Virus record (IMG/VR): IMGVR_UViG_3300000101_004941
Location: 8,496 to 51,112 of that record
Length of the DNA: 42,617 nucleotides
Direction: 5' to 3' (one strand)
Source: a virus
Notes under the pieces: generated by a model
Told to the model about the DNA's origin: nothing
What the model saw: only the letters and a program-made list of their open reading frames with translations
Database searches by the model: none
In this document: one piece after another, positions 1 through 8,362 of the stretch
Position numbering within the stretch: the stretch's first letter is position 1
How the letters are laid out: each line of letters begins with the position of its first letter
Made by a program: the position numbers and the translations under genes

Positions 1-1130
1 GCTTTGAAGTCTGCAGGTAAGCTCTTGACATTTAAATGTGCAGGCCAATATACAAAGTGCTGACTAATACCGCCAGCGCCAAATGGCCACATGTTAACTT
101 TCTTAAACTTCTGCTCTAGCTTCCATTGAATAAAATCTGGTAAGTAGTATACATTTAGTGCTTGTACTGCACACGCAATAGTTACTTCAACGTTGTTACT
201 AGTTTGTGTATCTAACAAATGGAATACTTCTTCCTGACGTGTCCAAGTACTAGGATAACGAATATAGTCATTCATTTCTTTAATGCTATCTATACTGTAG
301 TGGAAACGTACTAGTTTAAATTCTTTCCATAAGTCAAATAAATCCTCACGCCATTCAACTCCGTTTGAATTATAACGTAATTCTAAATCTTTAGCGTAAC
401 CCATTTTAATTGCATGTTCAAGTATTTCGTAGTGTTCTTCAATAATAAGACTCTCGCCGCCAGCAAAATATATCTGTTGCATACTAGGCATTTGCTCATA
501 AAACTGTTTCCAAAACGTAGGGTTTTGTTTATGCCAGTTATAACTACTGCCGTTTGTACTACCTTTGTCTTGCCACTGCATGATCTCTTTGAGAGATTCA
601 TTTTTTACTTCAGGAAATATCTTTTTATAATCTTTAATCCACCCACTTGAATCATGTGGGCTACACATAACACAGGCAAGTTGACACTTGGTGCCGAAAC
701 GTAAATCAATGTATGCTAAGTTGGGCGGAACTTCTCCATCTGGTTGTGTATCAGCAAGTATTTTATCTAAATCAACTCGCTTACTCCAATAGTGTGTTTC
801 CCACATACGTTTACTTCGGTGTCCGGCGGCTTCTTCTTTGTAGCATTTTAAACAGCTAGGAGGCTTTTCGCCTGCAAGCATCTGTTTACGTACATTTTTC
901 ATGTACTTACTGTTCCATGCTGTTTCAAAGTCACTAACATTTAAGTTGTTAGGTTTGCCGTCATCTGTTTTAAGAATACCAACTTGGCCACCGTGTTCTT
1001 TATCGTTTGTAGGACCAACTGAACTTGCATTTGCTGTACAACATACTCGCATACTACCGTCTGGGCGGGTACTTAAATGCACCCAGGGTAATAAACAAAA
1101 TGTTTCTGATGGTAATGTTTTATCGCTCAT
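1..1130 (-). CDS. Twitch-type radical SAM protein (3' end cut by window edge)
   Basis: This frame is open from an ATG at 1130 to the left edge, about 376 codons, so the C-terminus is missing. The N-terminus has the 'FCLLPWVHLSTRPDG' start followed by VCCTA, then a CLKC pair near residues 93-96, the arrangement seen in twitch-domain radical SAM proteins. The radical SAM CxxxCxxC motif is CQLACVMC at about residues 139-146, expected to hold a 4Fe-4S cluster that cleaves S-adenosylmethionine. FAGGES near residue 210 is the usual GGE motif that contacts SAM. The gene follows the frameshifted radical SAM gene by 7 bases with only a weak ribosome site, so it is probably translationally coupled. The substrate is unknown. 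The radical SAM assignment is firm; the exact reaction is not predictable. Confidence 0.9.
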   Translation of the reverse strand, partial: MSDKTLPSETFCLLPWVHLSTRPDGSMRVCCTANASSVGPTNDKEHGGQVGILKTDDGKPNNLNVSDFETAWNSKYMKNVRKQMLAGEKPPSCLKCYKEEAAGHRSKRMWETHYWSKRVDLDKILADTQPDGEVPPNLAYIDLRFGTKCQLACVMCSPHDSSGWIKDYKKIFPEVKNESLKEIMQWQDKGSTNGSSYNWHKQNPTFWKQFYEQMPSMQQIYFAGGESLIIEEHYEILEHAIKMGYAKDLELRYNSNGVEWREDLFDLWKEFKLVRFHYSIDSIKEMNDYIRYPSTWTRQEEVFHLLDTQTSNNVEVTIACAVQALNVYYLPDFIQWKLEQKFKKVNMWPFGAGGISQHFVYWPAHLNVKSLPADFK

Positions 1131-1137
1131 ACTGTAC

Positions 1138-2200
1138 TTATTTAAACTGTTCTGCAAAGGGATCGAACTCGGCGCCGCATTTCATTGCACACACTTTAAG
1201 TTTACCATCACCGCAACTAGGCTTTGCCCAACTTTCTTGTATACGATCAAATATACCTGTGTTAAAAACTTTCCCTAATCCGTTACGGGCATCTAATGCT
1301 TTTTTATCTACAAAGTCCCATATCTGTTCTACTTTAGGATCTTTGTGCCACCACTTATACATACGTCCAGCAGTCCAACAACACGGTAATGCTAGACCTT
1401 CTGCTGTGATAAACAAACTGTTTTCTTTTTTAACTTTACAAATGATAGGAGCCGCATCATAATATGCGTCCATACTACCGTATTTCTTGAGGATAGTTTC
1501 TTGCTTGGTAAGTGCTTTGTTCTGGTACTTTGCGTCTGGTTTTTTAATCTCGGCTGTATCTTTGCCTTTGCGGTCTTTGGCCTGATGCTTTTCTTTCTTG
1601 TTTGTCTTTGCATCTATAAATCTTCCAGTTTTCTTTTTCATAAATTTTTCACAACCCCATGAATTTGCTAGTGCTTCTGCTTCGTCGACTTGATGTTGGT
1701 TATGTTCAAATATTAAATAGTCCCAACGAGCTCTACCTCCTGCATTTATAAATGCTTGCATGTTACGTTCTACATTGTCCCAAACAACTCCTTGACGATA
1801 GATATGGTTAGTATCGCGTAAACCATCAACGCTAAAAATAACAGCCCCCATGCGACCAAAAGTTGTCGCCAAGTCGCTCCACCATTGTTTATTCTTTGCG
1901 CCTCCATTTGTGTTCATGCTTAACCAGATATTAGGATTATGCTCTCTAAAGTATTTGAAGATTTCTAGTGTGTCTAGCAACAATAGGATCACCTAAATTA
2001 CCACACATATACATTGTATCTAATTGCTTTATAAAATCTATAGAAAATATATCCTCACAATCTTTAAGTGATAATTCATCTAGATTGATATGAGGATTAA
2101 TGCCTTCACCGTTCATATTACGGTCGCACATAGGACAACTTGCTTGGCAGTTTTGTGTTACTTCAAGATGAATTGTTTTTATATCTTTAAGTTTGTACAT
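1138..2200 (-). pseudogene. Radical SAM/SPASM-like protein, frameshifted
   Basis: Two overlapping frames together make one radical SAM protein. The 5' part starts at ATG 2200 (GGAAAGA just upstream) and carries CQASCPMC at residues 18-25. It runs to GDPIVAR and then leaves frame near 1972-1975, stopping at 1946. The 3' part resumes in another frame with DTLEIFKYF and ends at 1138 after a Cys-rich C-terminus (PCCW, then C-x8-CAMKC), like a twitch/SPASM auxiliary cluster domain. Adding two bases (GA) restores an unbroken product of about 354 residues reading GDPIVARDTLEIF. A GAGA to GA contraction is the simplest cause: real inactivation, an assembly error, or less likely a -2 ribosomal shift. 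An alternative upstream ATG at 2239 would lie deeper inside the preceding gene and lacks a comparable ribosome site. Confidence 0.8.
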
Positions 2201-3119
2201 TTTCATCTTTCCATTTAGGAATACGTATATCAGGTACACAAGAACAAAACTCTGTATTGCAAATTACTGGCTCTGTTGGTATATTATAATTATTATCATA
2301 TATATTTCCAATATCCATACTCTTTGCGGTACTACATTGTGCCAAACTAATTTTACCATCATGCCAAATTACAATTCTAGTTTTTCCTAGTTCACATTTC
2401 CATCCTTTAAACTTATGTAAATTATTACTAATAAGTTCAAACCCATAAGAATAAGGTTTTGGTTGTCCGTCTATATTAAAATGCGTAGGAATTGACAAGC
2501 GTCTATTAACTTTACCAGTACTGTGTTTATAGTTTTTAATAAAATCTAGTTCTTCTTTTGTATAATCTTGAGCTTTACCGGTTAGATCTCTAATTGGTTT
2601 TATGAATACTGTACATTCTAAATTTCTAAACTTTTCTGAATACTCTTTTACAATATGGAAATTTTTCCTATCAGCTAACAATAATATAGTTAAATTAACT
2701 TTTTTATGTAACACTTCAGCAACATTGTAAATGTGTTTTATGTCAGCAAATTCTAAATGTGTGCTAATACAAACTCTTGATATATTATTACATTTACTTA
2801 ATAATTTATTCCACCAATTTATAGTTCTTGATCCATTGGTTGTTATCTGCACAAAATAACTTTTGTCTAGCTCATTTAAAAACGGAATTAATCTTGGCCA
2901 AACAGTAGGCTCTCCTCCTGTTAAATTTAGCAACTTAGGACCCGGTTGTACGTCTTTATGAAGATAGTTAAAAAATTCTAGTGCTTTTTCATAGTGAGGT
3001 TGTCCTGATGACCCGCCATATAAGTCTTCTCTACAATAACTACAAGAATAATTGCAAACATTACTTACAACCCATTCTATATTCATCCCATCTGGATTAT
3101 CTGGAAATATACTATTCAT
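2187..3119 (-). CDS. Radical SAM protein, 310 aa
   Basis: The radical SAM signature CNYSCSYC lies very near the N-terminus (Cys 22, 26, 29), followed by NLTGGEPT around residues 65-72, so the catalytic barrel starts almost at once. The C-terminal quarter has four to five cysteines (CELGK, AQCSTA, VICNTEFCSC), suggesting a twitch-type auxiliary iron-sulphur domain. It lacks the long N-terminal extension of the 448 and 452 residue proteins in this cluster, so it belongs to a different subfamily. Its ATG overlaps the preceding small gene by 8 bases, and its stop overlaps the next radical SAM gene by 14 bases, consistent with a coupled operon. Substrate unknown; maturation of a peptide or sugar would fit the neighbours but is inference. 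Confidence 0.88.
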   Translation of the reverse strand: MNSIFPDNPDGMNIEWVVSNVCNYSCSYCREDLYGGSSGQPHYEKALEFFNYLHKDVQPGPKLLNLTGGEPTVWPRLIPFLNELDKSYFVQITTNGSRTINWWNKLLSKCNNISRVCISTHLEFADIKHIYNVAEVLHKKVNLTILLLADRKNFHIVKEYSEKFRNLECTVFIKPIRDLTGKAQDYTKEELDFIKNYKHSTGKVNRRLSIPTHFNIDGQPKPYSYGFELISNNLHKFKGWKCELGKTRIVIWHDGKISLAQCSTAKSMDIGNIYDNNYNIPTEPVICNTEFCSCVPDIRIPKWKDENVQT

Positions 3120-3336
3120 CTAATACCAACTTTATTTCTTTTCCTGGTCCTATTTTACTAGGAAGATCACCGTATTGTTCAACATACCAATCAATTACAG
3201 CCTTATACCAATTTTGACTATTATGGTGTGCTTGTTTATTAAACTGGTATATGTTATTGTTAGTTGCTTGCATAGTACTTAGTGCTCTAGCACTTTCAAT
3301 TTGCATTTCCCTTAGTGTTAGTTTATTTAATTCCAA
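3112..3336 (-). CDS. Small protein of unknown function
   Basis: A 74-residue frame between the methyltransferase-like gene and three consecutive radical SAM genes. I do not recognise it. The start is uncertain. TTG at 3336 overlaps the upstream gene by 14 bases, has AAAGG about ten bases upstream, and gives the same overlap length seen at other junctions here. ATG at 3306 gives 64 residues starting MQIESARAL, but its AAGGGA site is only a few bases away. The sequence looks helical and polar at the start (LTLREMQIESARALS), with a central Asn/Gln/His-rich stretch and an aromatic segment (WYKAVIDWYVEQYG). No cysteine, signal peptide or membrane segment is visible. Its place just before radical SAM genes makes a peptide substrate or partner possible, but nothing in the sequence shows it. 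Confidence 0.65.
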   Translation of the reverse strand: MELNKLTLREMQIESARALSTMQATNNNIYQFNKQAHHNSQNWYKAVIDWYVEQYGDLPSKIGPGKEIKLVLDE

Positions 3337-4084
3337 TTAACATAAACCTTTTGTATTTGGGCAACTCTAATTCGCCGCTATATAAAATATTATCCATAGG
3401 TGCTTTTACTGCAAACTCTTCTATACTTCCAACACAATTAACATGTTCCTCTACTTCGAAAAAGTTATTGCTTTGTAGTATAACTAGTTTACCATCTGGT
3501 ATTAGATCATACCATTTTGAAAAGTTTTCAATGTGTTCACAACTTGTATTGATAATTGTGTCTGGTGAATCACTAAGCTCGCATTTACTACCGTCTGCAC
3601 GTTTTACGTTGTACGTGTGCATAGAAAAATTTATTTCATTGATGTCTTGTGTGATTGTTTTAAATTTCCAATCTTGTTTAACCCAAGGACTATTAAATGT
3701 TTCTGCTATACTCCGACAACTATCGTCAATGTCAAAACTACGTATTTTGTTTATACGCATTCCGCTTTCAAATAACAGTGTAGCAAGTGTAGCATACCAT
3801 CCTGCACACAAGAATACTGTGCCTAAATCTACTTTAAGGTTACTAAGTTCTTTTACTAACCATAGTTTGCTTTCTAGTTGTCCTCGACTAAAACAATCTG
3901 TATTAAAACTATCGTCATCCTTGTATTTTCGCAGGCCTTCAATAAGTTGGCTGTTGTTTTGATCTTGAATCAACCTAAATAAAGCAAATTTATCATCATT
4001 TAAAATTGCCTTTCTTAAATCAGTAAAAAAAGTATTAGTTGGATCTAATAGTTCTAACCTATCTAATATTTCATGTATCTGCAC
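3323..4084 (-). CDS. Class I SAM-dependent methyltransferase-like protein
   Basis: A 253-residue protein. It starts at GTG 4084, chosen because AAAGGAG sits seven bases upstream. After a helical N-terminal region, a Rossmann-like core begins near residue 87: GTVFLCAGWYATLATLLFE resembles a motif I glycine loop. It is followed by an acidic strand end (IRSFDIDD, near 113-121) that would bind the SAM ribose, and then by IINTSCEHIENFSKWYDLIPDGKL, like motifs IV-V. The glycine loop is not canonical GxGxG, so substrate and even activity are uncertain. It overlaps the preceding glycosyltransferase-like gene by 14 bases and the following small gene by 14 bases. Methylation of a sugar or of a modified product of the island is a reasonable inference. 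Confidence 0.72.
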   Translation of the reverse strand: MQIHEILDRLELLDPTNTFFTDLRKAILNDDKFALFRLIQDQNNSQLIEGLRKYKDDDSFNTDCFSRGQLESKLWLVKELSNLKVDLGTVFLCAGWYATLATLLFESGMRINKIRSFDIDDSCRSIAETFNSPWVKQDWKFKTITQDINEINFSMHTYNVKRADGSKCELSDSPDTIINTSCEHIENFSKWYDLIPDGKLVILQSNNFFEVEEHVNCVGSIEEFAVKAPMDNILYSGELELPKYKRFMLIGIK

Positions 4085-4742
4085 TATACTTCTCCTTTAA
4101 CCAATCAAAGTTGTTTATTAACCCCAGATCAGCGCCATTAGAAAGCCCGTACTCCCTGCCAGCACAAGCACCTTTAATAGCGTACTCGCCGAAGGGACGG
4201 TCTCCTCCCACTGTTGTCCAAATTCGTAATCTTTCATTTGTTTCTTCCTCATTTTGTCTGTCAATAATCTTACTCGCTAGTTTTGTACACTCTCTAAATG
4301 CACTGCGCCATGTACTAAATTCATCTACATTAAATGCTGTTACATTTGATATATCCTGCATCAATTTAAACTTATCACTAATACTTGTAGTCATATCAGG
4401 TTTACTAGTATCCATGTTTATAGTGTTGTTTCTAGGAAACAATTTTACACCACCATATCCATATACTAAGTCGTTAATTGGATTTTGACTTCGCCAAACA
4501 TGCACATGATCTAATTCGTATTTTGGAGGTACATAACTGAAATCAAAATCACTTAAAATAACAGCGTCTGCATCAACAATATAAAACATTCTAGTACAGG
4601 CTTTTTTTGCAGCTTCAATATGAGCCTGGTGTATTCCTTCTATACCATGTGTACGTTTTGCATAAGGGTACTTTTGTTTGAGCTGTTGCCAGTTATAATC
4701 TGCTTCAACTTCATTGTAACTTATAAATGCTATGTCATACAT
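4071..4742 (-). CDS. Glycosyltransferase-like protein (GT-A type), 223 aa
   Basis: The N-terminus DIAFISYNE opens a nucleotide-sugar-binding type fold, and FYIVDADAV places a DxD motif at residues 57-59, the usual metal/UDP-sugar site of GT-A enzymes. YGYGGVKLFPRN and the TWRSAFRE segment match the 305-residue protein at 7445-8362 in the same order (YGNGGLKCWPKE, AWRAGFRE), so the two are paralogs; this copy lacks the roughly 80-residue C-terminal extension. A perfect sigma-70 promoter sequence ends five bases before the ATG, which would give an almost leaderless transcript. Apart from a weak AAG no ribosome site is obvious, so readthrough from the preceding gene may also drive translation. 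Donor and acceptor are unknown. Confidence 0.7.
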   Translation of the reverse strand: MYDIAFISYNEVEADYNWQQLKQKYPYAKRTHGIEGIHQAHIEAAKKACTRMFYIVDADAVILSDFDFSYVPPKYELDHVHVWRSQNPINDLVYGYGGVKLFPRNNTINMDTSKPDMTTSISDKFKLMQDISNVTAFNVDEFSTWRSAFRECTKLASKIIDRQNEEETNERLRIWTTVGGDRPFGEYAIKGACAGREYGLSNGADLGLINNFDWLKEKYSADT

Positions 4743-4747
4743 GTCTT

Positions 4748-4776
4748 ATTATACTACCTTTTATCCAAATTGTCAA
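4748..4776 (-). promoter_or_regulatory. Consensus sigma-70 promoter (second island promoter)
   Basis: Reading the minus strand, TTGACA (4771-4776), 17 bases, then TATAAT (4748-4753): both hexamers and the spacer match the bacterial housekeeping consensus exactly. The -35 box lies in the last codons of the 452-residue radical SAM gene, and the -10 box fills the 11-base gap before the next ATG at 4742. Transcription would start at or within a base or two of that ATG. It could drive the downstream glycosyltransferase, methyltransferase and three radical SAM genes separately. Confidence 0.75.
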
Positions 4777-6112
4777 TAGTATCTACCCAATCTGTAAGTA
4801 TTTTAGGAAATACATCTAAACTTCTATGTCGACGTAAATCGTACTGTGCATAAAATGTTTTAAAGTCATGCCATAATTTAGCAGGGTCACTTGTACGTCT
4901 ATGTGGAGCATCTACAGTTACTAAATAATCAATTAATCTTTCAATGCTTGCTTTTTCGTGTTCGTGCCAAAGTTCTTTATGCTTAACTTCTTCATACCAA
5001 GTACTTAGATTGTTATGGCAATAATCTTTAAGATGCACTGGTAATGCTAACGGACTTTGAAAACTAGGAAACCGCAACAAATTTAAACTTACTGTTGGCT
5101 TTCTGTCTTGTCCTTTTAGTGAATATATTTGGTCAAGAAATTCAGTAATACTAAACAAACATAGACTGTTTATTGTCATCATAATATGTAATTCTGCATC
5201 AGTTTCATTGAGTATACGCTTTACATTATTCAACCACATATCATAATCTAATCCATCACGTATATATTCTGCTTGGTCGCCGACTGCTTCACAACTAGTA
5301 TAGATATGAAACTTTTTTATTCCTTGTGCTTTTTCTATTAATTTATCAATAATGCTTTCTTTAGCAATTAAATTACTGTTAATTGCAAATCGCATATTAG
5401 TATCTTGTTCTTCAAACCAATCAAATAGTTTCCAAGTGTTGCCGCTCATTAATGGCTCACCACCTGTAATACGTATCTCGTCTAAGCTATCTGCAAGACC
5501 GTTGTCCCACCATTTCCAAAATGCTTGTATATAAGGATTGTCTGCATCATCGTTATATGGAGCGGCCCAATCACCGTTGTGTTTAAATGCACCAGCACCA
5601 TCACTAACTAAATTTTCATAAGGCCCGTGTTTGTTAATATCTTTTGCCCAAGTAGTACTAAAACTAGCATTGCAATATGAGCATGCAAGGTTACATGTTC
5701 TATCAAAGGCAATTTCAAAAGTTTTTAAATTAGTGTTAGCATTCCAGTCTGCATCATAAGCTGCTTGTAATTCTTCGTCTGTATAGATAATAGTTTTAAA
5801 GGTGCGATCACTTACAGCATCTTTTTTCATATCTTCCATCTTCCAACAGTAATCGCACTCTGCAGGACGTTTGCCAATTTGCATTTGGCGGCGCATCTCT
5901 TTTTTATGCTTAGTGTTGTGTATAGCTGTATAATTTTCTTCTACTTCTTCAAGTGGAATCTTATGTGCAGGCGGGTGATGACAACTAGCTGTTGTACCAC
6001 TTCCTAACCAAGTTGTAGCATTGAACCATTTAGCTCCACAGAAGCTTTCACTTTTTGGATCTATAATACGTTCTCTATATTGTAATAAACTTTCGTCTTT
6101 TTTAGCTGGCAT
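4754..6112 (-). CDS. Twitch-type radical SAM protein, 452 aa
   Basis: N-terminal Cys-rich region FCGAKWFNATTW with SCHHPPAHKIPLEE and CDYCW (Cys 25, 44, 86, 89), then the radical SAM motif CNLACSYC at Cys 140, 144 and 147, then IRITGGEPLMSG about 75 residues on. This layout is that of twitch-domain radical SAM proteins. It is a clear paralog of the next protein upstream (448 aa): the SCHHP, KIPLEE, DINKHGPY, TGGEP and RRHRSLDVFP-like segments occur in the same order. AGAGGA stands five bases before its ATG, which overlaps the end of the paralog by 11 bases. The product is soluble, with no signal peptide or membrane helix. Reaction and substrate are unknown. Confidence 0.9.
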   Translation of the reverse strand: MPAKKDESLLQYRERIIDPKSESFCGAKWFNATTWLGSGTTASCHHPPAHKIPLEEVEENYTAIHNTKHKKEMRRQMQIGKRPAECDYCWKMEDMKKDAVSDRTFKTIIYTDEELQAAYDADWNANTNLKTFEIAFDRTCNLACSYCNASFSTTWAKDINKHGPYENLVSDGAGAFKHNGDWAAPYNDDADNPYIQAFWKWWDNGLADSLDEIRITGGEPLMSGNTWKLFDWFEEQDTNMRFAINSNLIAKESIIDKLIEKAQGIKKFHIYTSCEAVGDQAEYIRDGLDYDMWLNNVKRILNETDAELHIMMTINSLCLFSITEFLDQIYSLKGQDRKPTVSLNLLRFPSFQSPLALPVHLKDYCHNNLSTWYEEVKHKELWHEHEKASIERLIDYLVTVDAPHRRTSDPAKLWHDFKTFYAQYDLRRHRSLDVFPKILTDWVDTIDNLDKR

Positions 6113-7448
6113 GCCATTCCTCTAACAATGATGCATATTCTGGAAACGTATCTTTAAAGTTTTTATTTCTACGTTTGTCATACTCAAGTATATATTTACA
6201 AAAGTCATTGCGGTATTCAATAGCTGGTTTAGATATTTTAAGATAATGACAAAGTCTTTTAATCTGATCAAGTTCTTCTAAATACATTCTAGCATATCTA
6301 TCCTTACTTGAATATTTAGACCAACTGTTACAAGTTGATTCAATTTGATTAGCATATTGTATACGCTTTTCTTTATCTAACAATGTGGTTTGTAGATGTT
6401 TTGGCCATCTTAAATAATTAATACTAATTGGTATTCTGTTTTCTTCTAAATTAAAATTATATTTTTTTCTAAGTTGCATAATATCTTCTATAAAATTTGA
6501 AAACTCTGGCAAACTTAAAATATTTATAGTTGTCATTATCAAAACATTACTAGTTGTTTCAGTTAGAATACGGTTTACATTCTTATACCAAAGAGTATAA
6601 TCCATACCATCTCTTACGTAATTATTTTGTACTCCTGTTGACTCTGCACTAGTATAAACATCAACCTTCATACCAACTTTATAAAGTGCATTTATCTTAT
6701 TAATTAATTTATTAATTAACTTATCTGGTACTCCTAAGTTTGTGTTAATAGCAACTTCAAAATCTTGAGGATTATCAATTAAGAAATCAAGAAGTTTCCA
6801 TAGGTCTTTCGACATTGTAGGTTCACCGCCTGTAATACGTAATACACGCAAATCTTTTAATATAGTAGGAAACCACTTCCAAAACGCATCTACATAAGGA
6901 TTATTATCGCTTTGTTTATAAACATATTTAGAAGACCCATTATTAGTTGAATATGGTCCGTGTTGATTTATATCTTCCATCCACTTTGAACTAATTTCTG
7001 GTGAGCAATATGCACATGCAAAATTACATGCATTACTAAAGCTAACTTCTAAATAACTAGGCGACACATTATCTTGCGGATTACCTTTTGCAATATCTTC
7101 AAATTTATCCCAAGCCCAGTAGTCAGCTGTTTTATAATGTCTATCACTGAAATATTCTTTATCTAAATCTTCAATCTTCCAACAGTAATCACATTCACTT
7201 GGTCGTTCTCCTTTCAACATCATAGCACGTTGTTCTTTTTTAAATTTACTGTTGTGCAATGCCGCAGGATCTGCTTCTATCTCTTCTAATGGAATTTTAT
7301 GAGGTGCAGGATGATGACAACTATGGTTATACCCTGTTTGTAAATACAGTGTTGTTTGTAGCCATTTAGCCGTACAGAAACTACAACTAACCGAGTTAAT
7401 TTTATTTTTCTTTTCTTTTAATATTTCTATTTGACGTTCATTGCTCAT
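6102..7448 (-). CDS. Twitch-type radical SAM protein, 448 aa
   Basis: Has the same domain order as its neighbour at 4754-6112: Cys 22, 25, 44, 86 and 89 in the N-terminal region (FCTAKWLQTT, SCHHPAPHKIPLEE, CDYCW), radical SAM cysteines 141, 145 and 148 in CNFACAYC, and LRITGGEPTMSKDLWKLLDF. The two proteins keep these blocks at almost identical residue numbers, pointing to tandem duplication followed by divergence. Its ATG overlaps the stop of the upstream glycosyltransferase-like gene as ATGA, and there is no clear ribosome site, so translation is probably coupled to that gene. This gene is more AT-rich and lysine/asparagine-rich than its paralog. Substrate unknown. Confidence 0.9.
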   Translation of the reverse strand: MSNERQIEILKEKKNKINSVSCSFCTAKWLQTTLYLQTGYNHSCHHPAPHKIPLEEIEADPAALHNSKFKKEQRAMMLKGERPSECDYCWKIEDLDKEYFSDRHYKTADYWAWDKFEDIAKGNPQDNVSPSYLEVSFSNACNFACAYCSPEISSKWMEDINQHGPYSTNNGSSKYVYKQSDNNPYVDAFWKWFPTILKDLRVLRITGGEPTMSKDLWKLLDFLIDNPQDFEVAINTNLGVPDKLINKLINKINALYKVGMKVDVYTSAESTGVQNNYVRDGMDYTLWYKNVNRILTETTSNVLIMTTINILSLPEFSNFIEDIMQLRKKYNFNLEENRIPISINYLRWPKHLQTTLLDKEKRIQYANQIESTCNSWSKYSSKDRYARMYLEELDQIKRLCHYLKISKPAIEYRNDFCKYILEYDKRRNKNFKDTFPEYASLLEEWHAS

Positions 7449-8362
7449 TCGGGATCAATTACAAATTGCTCTTGGGGGTTTCTACTTGGATTTTGATATA
7501 CGTGTTTGAAAAATTTACTTTGTTGTTCGTCAAGTGGCATCTGGCCAATTGGTATTTCTAAACTTTCAATTAGCGATGCTCCCAAGACTTCAATTGCTTC
7601 TAATAGCATCGATTGAGAATCTACTGATTCTTTTTCTTTCCACATGTTATTTAGGTATTCAAAGTCTCGAACATTTACATAATCCCAGTCAGTAAGCATT
7701 GTTTTTACCAAGCCTTCCCTAGCACCATATATTGCCCATAGCCCATTTTTAACATCTGAACCTACCATTAGCCATATCCATAACCTATGCAAGTTTTTCC
7801 AATGACCTTTTAAAAAGTCTTCTTTAGAAGGCTTTGCTCCTTGATTAAGTGCCATTTTTACACCTTCTCTAAATCCTGCTCGCCAGGCTTGTTGTGGTGT
7901 TTCATTATTATGTACATCAGAGTAACAACTATTTTGTTGAATATAGTTTAAGTCCCAACAAAAATCTACCTGTGCAGCAATGTTATCTTTATCTGCATTT
8001 TCATGTGTACGCATGTTTAACACATGTTCTTTAGGCCAGCATTTAAGTCCTCCGTTGCCGTATAGTAATCCATTAATAGTATTTTTACCACACCAGCTAA
8101 TTACGCTAGTTTGTAAGTCACTGTGTTTTGATAAGTCTAATTCTTGTTGTAAAAATTCGGCACGTATAGTATTGTCGCCATCAACTGTAATAAATCTATC
8201 TGTTTCACTAAGTTCAGCGCAGGCTTTGTGTGCTGCGTCACTACCTTCTACACCGTGTACACGCTTTGCCCAGGGTGCCTTAGTTAATAGATCTGCATAA
8301 TTTTTTTCTGCATTTGGTTCATCATAACTTAAATAAATTATATCATAGTCAATTATTTTCAT
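7445..8362 (-). CDS. Glycosyltransferase-like protein (GT-A type), 305 aa
   Basis: The start is set at ATG 8362 (MKIIDYD) because AAAGGA lies seven bases upstream; an in-frame ATG at 8389 has no such support. DIIYLSYDEP opens the domain and FITVDGDN gives a DxD-type motif at residues 61-63. The block order HGVEG, DGD, YGNGGLKCWPKE, AWRAGFREG matches the 223-residue protein at 4071-4742, so the two are paralogs. The C-terminal 70-80 residues are extra and acidic (PIGQMPLDEQQSKFF). It overlaps the preceding gene by 14 bases and the next radical SAM gene by 4. Each of the two radical SAM twins thus has one of these glycosyltransferase-like paralogs beside it. Donor and acceptor are unknown. Confidence 0.7.
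   Translation of the reverse strand: MKIIDYDIIYLSYDEPNAEKNYADLLTKAPWAKRVHGVEGSDAAHKACAELSETDRFITVDGDNTIRAEFLQQELDLSKHSDLQTSVISWCGKNTINGLLYGNGGLKCWPKEHVLNMRTHENADKDNIAAQVDFCWDLNYIQQNSCYSDVHNNETPQQAWRAGFREGVKMALNQGAKPSKEDFLKGHWKNLHRLWIWLMVGSDVKNGLWAIYGAREGLVKTMLTDWDYVNVRDFEYLNNMWKEKESVDSQSMLLEAIEVLGASLIESLEIPIGQMPLDEQQSKFFKHVYQNPSRNPQEQFVIDPE

Noticed and set aside
901-1462. Plus-strand frames of 125-145 codons near the left edge
   Set aside because: They are antisense to two radical SAM genes with clear motifs, and their composition is unlike a folded protein.
2201-2239. Upstream start at 2239 for the frameshifted radical SAM gene
   Set aside because: It would lie 53 bases inside the preceding gene without a ribosome site, while ATG 2200 has GGAAAGA at suitable spacing and starts at the conserved strand before the cysteine motif.
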